Origin: Dysgonomonas sp. 521
Lineage (GTDB): Bacteria > Bacteroidota > Bacteroidia > Bacteroidales > Dysgonomonadaceae
DNA: 64,000 nt
NCBI RefSeq assembly: GCF_010501055.1
Contig: NZ_QVMO01000005.1
Span: forward strand, 1-64,000
Reading direction: 5' to 3'
Shown: positions 55,292-63,862 of the stretch, in pieces
Numbering within the stretch: position 1 is the first letter of the stretch
Layout: each line of letters starts with the position of its first letter
The notes under the pieces: generated by a model
Database searches by the model: none
The model's input: the letters and a program-made list of their open reading frames with translations, nothing else
What the model was told of the DNA's origin: nothing
Made by a program: the position numbers and the translations under genes

Positions 55292-56476
55292 TTACAATCT
55301 CATATCCAATCCGGCTTCAACCCTCTCACCCATAATACGGTCGAAAACGAGATTTTTCAGCAGATAGTTTTCTTTGTTGATGTCTTTGTACTTTACTTTC
55401 AGCAATTCCCGGTTTATCATCCAGTCGTTGATAGAACATTCCAATTTACGATCGACTTTTCGTTTCTGAAGATAGTAATCATACTGGTCGTGAAAGTTTA
55501 CTCCGTAAATCATTGTCAGGTATTGATTGTTCCTTACTTTGAATGCCGGAGGCATACTCTTTATAAAAGCCTGACGTGGTTTGATCACAATGCCCTCTTC
55601 CATATTCTGCTCTAAGGTAGCAAACCATTTGTAGACTTCCTGCACTGTATGGTTAAATTCTTCATCATTGCGGATATATAAATTCAGATATTCATCGTCA
55701 TTCACTTCTTTGTAACTAAGGTTGTCGTTTACAATCAGTTCGCTGCCGTCTTCATATACTCTTTTCAGGATATTGAACGGTTTGAAGTGTATCGCCCCCT
55801 TTTTCCCAAAGTGATTTATCTGTGCTTCGTAAATATCTATACTTGTCTTGTAAGTATCAAGTTCGAGCACATTAAAAGCTTCCAGCGATTCATACTGGCG
55901 GATAATATGATGAGGATACTTTTCTCTCAATTCCTTGAGAGAAAGAGTATTCTTATCTTCAATAAAGTGTATGTAAGGTTGGGAAGCCTTTACTTTTGCA
56001 ATTTTTTCGTATACATCCGAATGCGCTAAATGAGTATAGTGATTCTGGTGTACATTCAGGTATCCTTCAAACTCATTTTCAATCAATCCTTTACCCAAAG
56101 CACTCCACGGCATCAGTTCCGATTGGATGATAAGCATGGCCGTATCCGTCCAGTCGATACGGCTGTGCAGTCCGCGGCAGGCTTCTACAGCAGCATCAAG
56201 GTCTATATGGTCTATTTTGTGCCCGTTGCGGCTAACGAAATAGGTTTCTTCAAGATTCTTTTTCAGGTATATATCACAATAAGAACCCATATACTTCTTT
56301 TGTACTACTATTTCCTGCACTCCATTTTTGTAGAAGTAGCGGATGCCTTCGTAGATACTTTCTATCTCGTTTCGTTCGATTGATTTTGGAGCAGGGGATA
56401 TGGTTGGAGAAAAAGCGTTTACCTTATTCTCACAAAACCAGTCTATTCTATTTTTTAGTCGTTTTAAGTCTTCCAT
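55292..56476 (-). CDS. Stand-alone RNA ligase of the bacterial Pnkp type
   Basis: 394 residues. It aligns with the C-terminal ligase domain of bacterial Pnkp: motif I KYMGS with AMP-carrying K61 in EIVVQKKYMGSYCDIYL, the hallmark ELMPWSALGKGLI, and motifs IV/V EEGIVIKPRQAF followed by FKVRNNQYLTMIYG. In Clostridium thermocellum Pnkp this domain works with Hen1, which stimulates and 2'-O-methylates the break. Here the gene directly follows hen1 (adjacent codons) and the kinase-phosphatase is two genes further on. Confidence 0.93.
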   Translation of the reverse strand: MEDLKRLKNRIDWFCENKVNAFSPTISPAPKSIERNEIESIYEGIRYFYKNGVQEIVVQKKYMGSYCDIYLKKNLEETYFVSRNGHKIDHIDLDAAVEACRGLHSRIDWTDTAMLIIQSELMPWSALGKGLIENEFEGYLNVHQNHYTHLAHSDVYEKIAKVKASQPYIHFIEDKNTLSLKELREKYPHHIIRQYESLEAFNVLELDTYKTSIDIYEAQINHFGKKGAIHFKPFNILKRVYEDGSELIVNDNLSYKEVNDDEYLNLYIRNDEEFNHTVQEVYKWFATLEQNMEEGIVIKPRQAFIKSMPPAFKVRNNQYLTMIYGVNFHDQYDYYLQKRKVDRKLECSINDWMINRELLKVKYKDINKENYLLKNLVFDRIMGERVEAGLDMRL

Positions 56477-57817
56477 TTAATTCTCTTTTTGATAACTGTT
56501 AACTGATAACTGTTGACTGATCACACACCCTTGTGTTGGCTGAATACCATTCAGGCTGTCTCCTAATTGGAAAAATTCTACTTTGTATTGTTCCGGTTTT
56601 CCTGTATAGAGAATACAATCTTCGACCAGTTTCTCAAACTCTTGCCTTGTTAGTTCAAAGCGATGGTCATCGTGTCGAAGCGCTGTCTCCATATTGTAGA
56701 ACTGATTAAATTCTACATTCGGAGTGGTAATGATCAGTTTGTTAAAGTTATAAGACAATGCTTTCTTTATCAATATATCGGCTTCCTCTCTCGGGTTGTG
56801 TTCTATTACTTCCGTTAACAGTATGTTTACCAATTGGTTGGATGTAAATTGTTCCAGTGAGTTATAGAATACAAGGTTATCCTCCTCATATCTGCGGGCG
56901 ATGTTTTCGCTCAGCCGTTCAAATTGCGGGTCTTTATCGACAGCATAATACGGCGCTTTAAATTCCTTCGCCATCATCTTCTTGTAATAGGTAAATTCTC
57001 CACAACCAATATCCAGTATAGGTATATCCAGCTCTAACTGATTTGTTATAAACCAAGTACGTTGCAGGTATGTGCCTTGTAGTACGAGGTTGGCTTTCAG
57101 TCCGTTCCCTTCCAGATATTTTTCAAATACAGGTTTCAGTTCGTTAAACTGTCGTTCCGATTTGATAGCCTTCATAATGAAGAGATAGAACACGAAGTAT
57201 GGCACTTCTTCGATATTAGTCAAAATACGCCCGTATTTCTGCGCCAGCTGGTCATCGATATATGTAAACATACCGTAGTCGTTGGTCACATGCGTAAATA
57301 ATGACACCAAGGCCAACAGGTTGAAGGCTTCGAAAACAGATTTGGCTGTAATCGTCAGCTTAAAAATACGGTTAGTCTGTTGCTCCGCCTTTACTCCATC
57401 AAAATATTTTGATGGCAGGAACCGCCCGTTGCGGAACCAACTGGAGTCGATATAGAATGACGGTATCTCTATCGTGCAACTTTCGGTATCGGCAACACCT
57501 TGCGTAATGCCCAGCCATGTAATCTGTTTTTCTGAGAATTCATTCTTTTCCTTCAGTATATGGCCGAAAAGTTCATTGCAAATATGCAGTACAGCCAATG
57601 GTGTGCAATAACTCTGATAATCTATCTGGTTGCTTTCTTCGGGCAGATAGCTGTATTTGGTATCTTGGAAAATTACTTCATAGTAGTGCTTGCTTACTGC
57701 GTTTCCTACAATCTGCCCGTTCTTTAATGTTTTGAAATACAGTCCGTAGTCTGTGTCCGGATTCTTGAAAAGGATATCCAACAGATGATCGTTTTCACTT
57801 CTGATTTTTAAGATCAT
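56477..57817 (-). CDS. hen1: Bacterial Hen1, RNA 3'-terminal 2'-O-methyltransferase
   Basis: 446 residues. The N-terminal ~260 residues form the region that in other bacteria contacts the ligase. The methyltransferase follows with SAM motif PILDIGCGE (~267-274), the metal-binding EVIEH (336-340), TTPNVEFN and RHDDHRFELTRQEF (His382, His385), all diagnostic of Hen1. It marks the 3' end at an RNA break before sealing so that the repaired RNA resists recutting. First gene of the operon; its promoter carries a perfect copy of the shared operator. Confidence 0.93.
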   Translation of the reverse strand: MILKIRSENDHLLDILFKNPDTDYGLYFKTLKNGQIVGNAVSKHYYEVIFQDTKYSYLPEESNQIDYQSYCTPLAVLHICNELFGHILKEKNEFSEKQITWLGITQGVADTESCTIEIPSFYIDSSWFRNGRFLPSKYFDGVKAEQQTNRIFKLTITAKSVFEAFNLLALVSLFTHVTNDYGMFTYIDDQLAQKYGRILTNIEEVPYFVFYLFIMKAIKSERQFNELKPVFEKYLEGNGLKANLVLQGTYLQRTWFITNQLELDIPILDIGCGEFTYYKKMMAKEFKAPYYAVDKDPQFERLSENIARRYEEDNLVFYNSLEQFTSNQLVNILLTEVIEHNPREEADILIKKALSYNFNKLIITTPNVEFNQFYNMETALRHDDHRFELTRQEFEKLVEDCILYTGKPEQYKVEFFQLGDSLNGIQPTQGCVISQQLSVNSYQKEN

Positions 57818-57836
57818 AATTTATCTTATTTCTGAT

Positions 57837-57882
57837 TCTGATACAAAGATAAAAGAATAGGTACGCAGCTTTTTTGCGTAGC
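57837..57882 (-). promoter_or_regulatory. Promoter and operator of the hen1 operon
   Basis: The perfect palindrome TACGCA, seven bases, TGCGTA occupies 57862-57880. On the minus strand 16 nt separate its TGCG from TTTG of TATCTTTG (57844-57851), a full TAnnTTTG match. Transcription should begin near 57836, ~20 nt before hen1. The divergent radical SAM gene starts 160 bp away and could share the site. Confidence 0.75.
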
Positions 57883-58042
57883 TTTGATATATTTTCCATT
57901 AAAAATAAAAAATATGTTATAGAGTTGCCCTCTATGTGTTATAATACTTTAAAACATCTGGTGTGCCTCCTTGTATATCTTGTATATCTGACACATTTTT
58001 AGTACATTGTAGAACCTATATAAATGCCCCCCAAATATAACT

Positions 58043-59371
58043 ATGATGAATAAACAAATAACAACGTACGCGTTACATAATTACCGTACAATTCCACAGA
58101 TCGCATCACTGAATGAAGAGATGCTCAAAGAGATTGAAGTAGTTGGCAGGGTTCTCCCTTTTAAAACTAACAACTATGTAGTAGATGAACTGATAGATTG
58201 GTCGGATGTAGAGAACGACCCTATTTTTACACTTAATTTCCCAAGGCGGGGAATGCTTGAAAAAAAACATTATGCAGCTATAGAAAAATTACTGGACGAG
58301 GGTGCGGACAAAGCAACAATGGATGCAAAAGTGCAACAGATACGTATGGCGCTGAACCCTAATCCGGCAGGACAGGAACACAATGTACCTTATCTTGGCG
58401 AGATCAAACTGAAAGGAATACAACATAAGTATCCCGAAACGGTATTGTTCTTTCCCAGTCAGGGTCAGACGTGCCATGCTTATTGTACTTTTTGTTTCCG
58501 GTGGCCGCAGTTTTCGGGAATGAGCGAACTCAAGTTTGCCATGAAAGAGGCTGACCTGTTGCTGACATACCTTCGGCTGCATCATGAGGTAACTGATATT
58601 CTATTCACAGGCGGAGACCCGATGGTAATGAATACATCTACGCTGGCAGCATATATCAGGCCTCTGCTGCATCCCGATTTCGCACATGTACACTCTATTC
58701 GTATCGGTACCAAGTCGCTTGCTTACTGGCCATACAGGTATCTGACAGATAAGGATAGTGATGAATTAATCAGCCTGTTTGAAGAAATCATAAAAGCAGG
58801 TAAAAACCTTTCGATACAGGCGCATTTTAACCATCCAAGGGAGTTATCGACAGATGCGGTTAAACAAGCAATCTCCAGAATAAAAGGAACAGGGGCTCAG
58901 ATACGTACACAGTCTCCGCTGCTTAAACATATCAACGACAAGCCCGAAATATGGTCTGAAATGTGGCGCAAACAGGTCGATTTGGGTTGTATCCCATATT
59001 ATATGTTCATCGCGCGCGATACAGGCGCGAAACATTACTTTGAACTTCCTTTAGACAGATGCTGGCAAATATTCCGCCGTGCATACCGTAAGGTCAGCGG
59101 GCTTTGCCGCACGGTACGGGGGCCTAGCATGAGCGACCATGCAGGAAAGATACAAGTGCTGGGTGTGCAGGAGATCCGAGGGGAGAAAATATTTGTACTG
59201 CGCTTTATACAAGGGCGAAACCCGAAGTGGGTAGACGTTCCTTTCTTTGCTGAGTATAATCCGAAAGCGACCTGGTTCAATCAGTTAAGGCCCGCTTTTG
59301 GGGAGGAAAGGTTCTTCTTTGAAGAAAGCAGGAAAAGACTGGAGATAACGAAGCCATTTTTGTTTGAATGA
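58043..59371 (+). CDS. KamA-family radical SAM protein
   Basis: 442 residues. The iron-sulfur motif CxxxCxxC is C144, C148, C151 in GQTCHAYCTFCFRW, followed by TDILFTGGDPMVMNT, as in lysine 2,3-aminomutase and EpmB relatives. The region RGPSMSDHAGKIQVLGV may hold the pyridoxal-phosphate Lys, but the glycine-rich motif of true lysine aminomutase is absent, so the reaction is uncertain. It is divergent from hen1 and ends in a terminator. A role in the RNA island is only suggested by position. Confidence 0.85.
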   Translation: MMNKQITTYALHNYRTIPQIASLNEEMLKEIEVVGRVLPFKTNNYVVDELIDWSDVENDPIFTLNFPRRGMLEKKHYAAIEKLLDEGADKATMDAKVQQIRMALNPNPAGQEHNVPYLGEIKLKGIQHKYPETVLFFPSQGQTCHAYCTFCFRWPQFSGMSELKFAMKEADLLLTYLRLHHEVTDILFTGGDPMVMNTSTLAAYIRPLLHPDFAHVHSIRIGTKSLAYWPYRYLTDKDSDELISLFEEIIKAGKNLSIQAHFNHPRELSTDAVKQAISRIKGTGAQIRTQSPLLKHINDKPEIWSEMWRKQVDLGCIPYYMFIARDTGAKHYFELPLDRCWQIFRRAYRKVSGLCRTVRGPSMSDHAGKIQVLGVQEIRGEKIFVLRFIQGRNPKWVDVPFFAEYNPKATWFNQLRPAFGEERFFFEESRKRLEITKPFLFE

Positions 59372-59393
59372 TGTTTTTATTAAATATGAATGA

Positions 59394-59424
59394 AAAAGAG
59401 AGTTTATACAGACTCTCTTTTTTG
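59394..59424 (+). terminator. Terminator of the KamA-family gene
   Basis: AAAAGAGAGT pairs with ACTCTCTTTT around TTATACAG, followed by a T-run 25 bp after the stop codon. Confidence 0.8.
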
Positions 59425-59480
59425 TTTCAAATTAAGACGTAGCTGATTCTTTTCTCAAATAGCCGGATTGTAAGACTTGT

Positions 59481-60446
59481 TTACGATTTCAGCTTCTCTA
59501 ACTGTTCGGCGCTAAGATAAATAAATTTCTGTCCTTTTACCTTAGCATCGCCTACAGCTGATTGTACTTCCCAATCAAGGAATTTTCCCCTCGAATATTC
59601 ATCTATATCGGATAGGGATACCTGTATCTTATCATTACTAATTTCCGGTATAAAGACTGTCGTTTCCTCTTCCTGGATAAAGTTTTCCTGTTCTTCTACC
59701 GTTGGAGTATCCGGTAAAATTTCATCCGGTATATCTTCAATTGGCACTTCCGCCGTTTCCGGAATTAATTCCTCATAATCGGGGGTATATTCTTCTGTTT
59801 CAACAGACCTAATTTCTTCGTTTACCTCAATAATTTCGGTTTCTTCTTCCTGAGGTAATGGAACGATTGGTAACGGAATTTCTTTAACAACTTCCTGATA
59901 TACAGGTGGCGTTTCAGTATCTTTATATTCATCCAGAATCTGTTCGAATATAGAGCCTATTTCATCTACTTTTTCTTTCTCCAATCTATACAGATTCTCC
60001 ATTTCGGTAAGATTTGAAGATAGGTAGGGTACTTTTTTCAGTACAATTTCCCTGTTAAAGCACTCGATAGAAACATAACTTTTGTTTGGTACAGAGGTCT
60101 TAAAATCAATAAAGATATTATAGTCCCTCGTATAACGAATATTGTAACTTGTAAGTTGTTGATATTTAATGTGATGTATTACCTTTATCCCATCCTCCTG
60201 TATAAAGATAAACTCCCCGGTTTCATCATTATAACTAAAAAGATAAAACCCTACGGCACTGTCAATGATTTCTTCATCCTGAAAATTATTATATGTACTC
60301 AGTATCGAACGTAGCCTGGATGAATGGTAGTTTTCCCAGTTAAAGCGGGATGTTTGTTGTGGCTTCTGCTCATTGAGGTGTTTCAGCAAGCTTCTGACTA
60401 CCGATATTACAATGAAGATAACAAAGAGTACGGTAAAAAATGACAT
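59481..60446 (-). CDS. Unknown membrane-anchored protein with acidic linker (321 residues)
   Basis: No family recognised. An N-terminal membrane helix (MSFFTVLFVIFIVISVVRSLL) is followed by a ~140-residue globular part (FYLFSYNDETGEFIFIQEDGIKVIHH) that reads like a small beta domain. From ~175 to ~275 it is a Glu/Pro-rich disordered linker. The last ~40 residues (IQVSLSDIDEYSRGKFLDWEVQSAV) form a short folded end. It lies downstream of the convergent KamA-family gene. The function cannot be named. Confidence 0.65.
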   Translation of the reverse strand: MSFFTVLFVIFIVISVVRSLLKHLNEQKPQQTSRFNWENYHSSRLRSILSTYNNFQDEEIIDSAVGFYLFSYNDETGEFIFIQEDGIKVIHHIKYQQLTSYNIRYTRDYNIFIDFKTSVPNKSYVSIECFNREIVLKKVPYLSSNLTEMENLYRLEKEKVDEIGSIFEQILDEYKDTETPPVYQEVVKEIPLPIVPLPQEEETEIIEVNEEIRSVETEEYTPDYEELIPETAEVPIEDIPDEILPDTPTVEEQENFIQEEETTVFIPEISNDKIQVSLSDIDEYSRGKFLDWEVQSAVGDAKVKGQKFIYLSAEQLEKLKS

Positions 60447-60489
60447 GGTGAATCATTATAAAGGTTATATCAACAAACATACAAAAAAA

Positions 60490-60708
60490 TAAGAAACTGT
60501 TTAAATTTTATTCGTTCAAATTTTTAGAGATGTTTTAGAGATGTTTTTTCCTTTCTTGAAACGATAATAGCGGGCTATTTACATACGCTTCGCTCCTGTG
60601 ACCGTTGGTTGAGTTGAGAGAAAGGAAAAAACAGCCGAAAACAGGCTAAAAATGAACGAAGAAAAAGGTATAATAAAATATTCGTATAAAATTTAAACAG
60701 TTTCTAAG
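60490..60708 (-). repeat. MITE-like element, family A, copy 4 (fullest copy)
   Basis: Ends TAAGAAACTGTTTAAATTTT and AAAATTTAAACAGTTTCTA. At ~219 bp this is the longest copy and the only one that contains both central stretches, GAAACGATAATAGCGGGC and ATACGCTTCGCTCC. Copies 1-3 look like internal-deletion derivatives of it. Confidence 0.78.
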
Positions 60709-60746
60709 GTGAAACGGAAGTAACACCTTATTTTTCAATCAGTATA

Positions 60747-61868
60747 TTAATAGTTTTCTACAATATATTTCACATCATGAGCTTCTACCAGTTGGGGGAT
60801 CTCCAGCTTTTGCATCATCTTATCCAATACGTTTTCAGGCAGGGGAAATTCACGGTTGCGGTTCTGTGAGCGCCATTTCTCGTAAGGCTTTTCCAGATAT
60901 ACAATATTCACCTTGGCATCGTAGAGGGTAAATAAATCTACCAGCTGCTGTCGCATCAGGCGTGTGATATTGGTTGCGTTCCAGATAAAGTCTTGTCCCT
61001 TACGCAGGTATTCGCGCGCCTGTTCTTTTGCTGTCTGCACTACCCAGCCCGTAGCCGACCTGTCAGTCGGGCTTAGTTTATGCTTGCGGCGTATAGCGTC
61101 GAGGCTGATAACCGGAATATCTTTGTTCAGAGACTGTATATAGTGGTCTTTGCCCATTCCGGGAAGTCCGGAAAGCATTGTTACCTCACTCTTGAAATCG
61201 TCGAAAGGTACATAGCCTATGTATCCGTCTATAGAATTAAAATACTGGAACCGTGCATTCGGTGTTTCAAACTCCAGAGGTGTTCCCCAGCAACCTTCGT
61301 CTTTACAGAACATCTCAAACAGTTCCAGCGATTCCAGCAGTTGGGGCAGGTCTTCACATATACGGCCTTTAGCATCGGCTTGAGCCAATGTCTTTAGCTG
61401 CGATGTACTGATCCTTAGAGATACTTCGTGTATTTTCTTAGCCGGTTCCACCTTTTCGAGTAACCATAGAGGCAATCCGTGATAACGTACAAAAGAAGTT
61501 ATCTTCTCCCTGATATGAAATGGGGTGGGAATGTCTCTGAAAAGGATCGTACGTGCCGTATATTCTCCGCGGCGGGCATGCCCGTTCGCCGAAACTTTCC
61601 CATAGCCCTCATCCTGCGATGTGGAACGCTTCTCTACATCATGCAACAAAGCACTCGTCCAGAGTATTTCCTGCTCCTGTTCTGTCAGGGCGTTATACTG
61701 CGGCGATTTGGCAAGTTCGTCCAGTACCATTTGCGTGTGTATGGCAACATTGCCTTCTCCGTGATGTGTCCTGTGTTGTGGCACATCTTTCATGTCATTT
61801 ACCCACCCGAACTGCTTTTCAAGGGCATTCCAGTCTTTATCTTGTGTAAGTTTCCAAATCTTTTCCAT
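60747..61868 (-). CDS. HD-domain phosphohydrolase fused to polynucleotide-kinase-like P-loop domain
   Basis: 373 residues. Residues ~30-190 are an HD domain (VAIHTQMVLDEL, LLHDVEK with H76 D77, NGHARRGEYTAR), a metal-dependent phosphatase or phosphodiesterase. Residues ~228-373 are a kinase with P-loop GLPGMGKD (234-241) and IWNATNITRLMRQQLVDLF, like 5' polynucleotide kinases. Together they could heal both sides of an RNA break, as kinase-HAD proteins do with a different phosphatase. It follows the RNA ligase by 13 nt. The healing role is inferred from domains and pairing. Confidence 0.88.
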   Translation of the reverse strand: MEKIWKLTQDKDWNALEKQFGWVNDMKDVPQHRTHHGEGNVAIHTQMVLDELAKSPQYNALTEQEQEILWTSALLHDVEKRSTSQDEGYGKVSANGHARRGEYTARTILFRDIPTPFHIREKITSFVRYHGLPLWLLEKVEPAKKIHEVSLRISTSQLKTLAQADAKGRICEDLPQLLESLELFEMFCKDEGCWGTPLEFETPNARFQYFNSIDGYIGYVPFDDFKSEVTMLSGLPGMGKDHYIQSLNKDIPVISLDAIRRKHKLSPTDRSATGWVVQTAKEQAREYLRKGQDFIWNATNITRLMRQQLVDLFTLYDAKVNIVYLEKPYEKWRSQNRNREFPLPENVLDKMMQKLEIPQLVEAHDVKYIVENY

Positions 61869-61881
61869 AATTTATTCTTTT

Positions 61882-62586
61882 TTATCGAATGGGATAATTC
61901 CTTTCCCAAACTAATTGAGCTCGTTTCCAGTTGCGAGTCCAGTGCTCGCCTGTTTTTACATGTCCTTTTCGTACATATTTAAAAACGTTATGTGCAAAAT
62001 CGGATACAGCATATTCCCCAATATTGCGGGTAACGATACCTTCCCGTGTGCAGTCCTGCCCCAATTGAGTATCCACTGAACCGAATATGCTGGGTTCTTT
62101 AGCCCATTCCAGTATCTGGTTTTTCAGACAATCTTCTGTTAATCCTTCAACATACTGAATAGCTAACTCCGGCACAGTCGGGAAATCGAACATTGCGGCG
62201 TAGAATTTCACTTCTTCCCACGAAAGCCATTTATCTGATTGACGTACAGCAAATATGTAATAATATGACTCTATCTGCTTGTATTCGATAGAGTGTACAG
62301 CATACAGGTTTTCGCCGAATAGTTCGATATCTCCCAGGTCTCGCTTAATCAATTCCCAATGTTCCCTAATCTGGGCTGTCCAGGGGGAAGTTGTTGGTGC
62401 CGCATGCGAGCGGGCAAAAACGCCATATTGATTCAGGCAATTATTTTCGCCATCCAGCTTTTCTGTATGTACGAGGGTCTTTATCTGCTGAATATCGTCC
62501 CAGTATGTATGATTGATGCGGTCGTCGCTGGTAGTTCCGGGCGAAAACGGAAAATGATAGGTACGACCATATTTTTGTGATAACAT
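61882..62586 (-). CDS. RNA ligase family protein (Rnl-type, second ligase)
   Basis: 234 residues. Motif I TEKLDGEN carries the nucleotidyl-accepting K43; motif Ia/III-like GDIELFGENLYAVHSIEY and motif IV EGIVTRNIGEYA follow, as in the RNA_ligase (PF09414) family. It is short, a bare nucleotidyltransferase domain with little C-terminal extension. It is a different ligase type from the one at 55292-56476. It is translated first in a two-gene operon with the HD-kinase, behind a long structured leader. Confidence 0.9.
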   Translation of the reverse strand: MLSQKYGRTYHFPFSPGTTSDDRINHTYWDDIQQIKTLVHTEKLDGENNCLNQYGVFARSHAAPTTSPWTAQIREHWELIKRDLGDIELFGENLYAVHSIEYKQIESYYYIFAVRQSDKWLSWEEVKFYAAMFDFPTVPELAIQYVEGLTEDCLKNQILEWAKEPSIFGSVDTQLGQDCTREGIVTRNIGEYAVSDFAHNVFKYVRKGHVKTGEHWTRNWKRAQLVWERNYPIR

Positions 62587-62587
62587 A

Positions 62588-62695
62588 ATGTAATTGTTTT
62601 GTGAATATAGAATACAATAAACTGCAACTACAGGTTAGAACCTATAGCCGCCAACTTCCGGGAAGGCTCCCGGTATGTATCCTAAACAATTACAT
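62588..62695 (-). promoter_or_regulatory. Structured 108-nt leader RNA before the second RNA ligase gene
   Basis: On the minus strand ATGTAATTGTTT pairs with AAACAATTACAT (12 bp) and GGATACA with TGTATTC. Inside are hairpin CCGGGA/TCCCGG and the long hairpin GCGGCTATAGGT / ACCTGTAGTTGC. Several pairs are G-T on this strand and would be A-C mismatches on the other, so the RNA is made from the minus strand. The closing helix ends 2 nt before the ATG (62584-62586), so it can hide the ribosome binding site. It has no Y-RNA signature. Confidence 0.7.
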
Positions 62696-62731
62696 GACAT
62701 CAATTATAAAAGAGTTTTTCGAATCTGGAAA

Positions 62732-62739
62732 CAAAGATA
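62732..62739 (-). promoter_or_regulatory. -7 promoter element of the ligase/HD-kinase operon
   Basis: The minus strand reads TATCTTTG, matching TAnnTTTG. It places transcription start ~138 nt before the ligase gene, which includes the whole structured leader. Confidence 0.6.
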
Positions 62740-62803
62740 TAAATATTTTTTAACTAAAGCAAATATACTTGTTTGTCCTGGTTTGTGTGTGATTTTGAAA
62801 TAT

Positions 62804-62822
62804 AACGCAATTCGTTTGCGCA
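62804..62822. promoter_or_regulatory. Sixth copy of the ACGCA-N7-TGCG operator
   Basis: ACGCA at 62805-62809, seven bases, TGCG at 62817-62820. The spacer differs from the other copies. It lies 65 bp upstream of the ligase-operon -7 element on one side and ~50 bp upstream of the CbrC-like gene on the other, so its target is ambiguous. The distance to the plus-strand TTTTTG is 7-8 nt longer than at the other five sites. Confidence 0.5.
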
Positions 62823-62859
62823 ACTCAGATATTTTTCTCTATTTTTGATTTCCTTATAA

Positions 62860-63786
<927 letters not shown>

Positions 63787-63794
63787 AAGTAATA

Positions 63795-63838
63795 AGAGCC
63801 TGTTTAAGCTTTAGCAAAAATTTCTATTACAGGCTCTA
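63795..63838 (+). repeat. Minimal family B remnant
   Basis: AGAGCCTGTTTAAGC and the inverse CTATTACAGGCTCT are all that remain, forming a hairpin that could stop transcription after the CbrC-like gene. Confidence 0.5.
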
Positions 63839-63862
63839 TAAAAGATTTGGGAGAAATAAATT

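Noticed and set aside
57862-57880. A sigma-54 promoter at the TACGCA/TGCGTA palindrome.
   Set aside because: The required GG-N10-GC spacing is not found on either strand, and a TAnnTTTG element sits at constant distance in five sites.
62588-62695. A tenth Y RNA in the leader of the ligase operon.
   Set aside because: It has a closing helix of similar size but lacks the bulged T, the GT:AC pair, the CGTA loop and the 3' TGTTAC sequence that all nine-region comparisons rely on.
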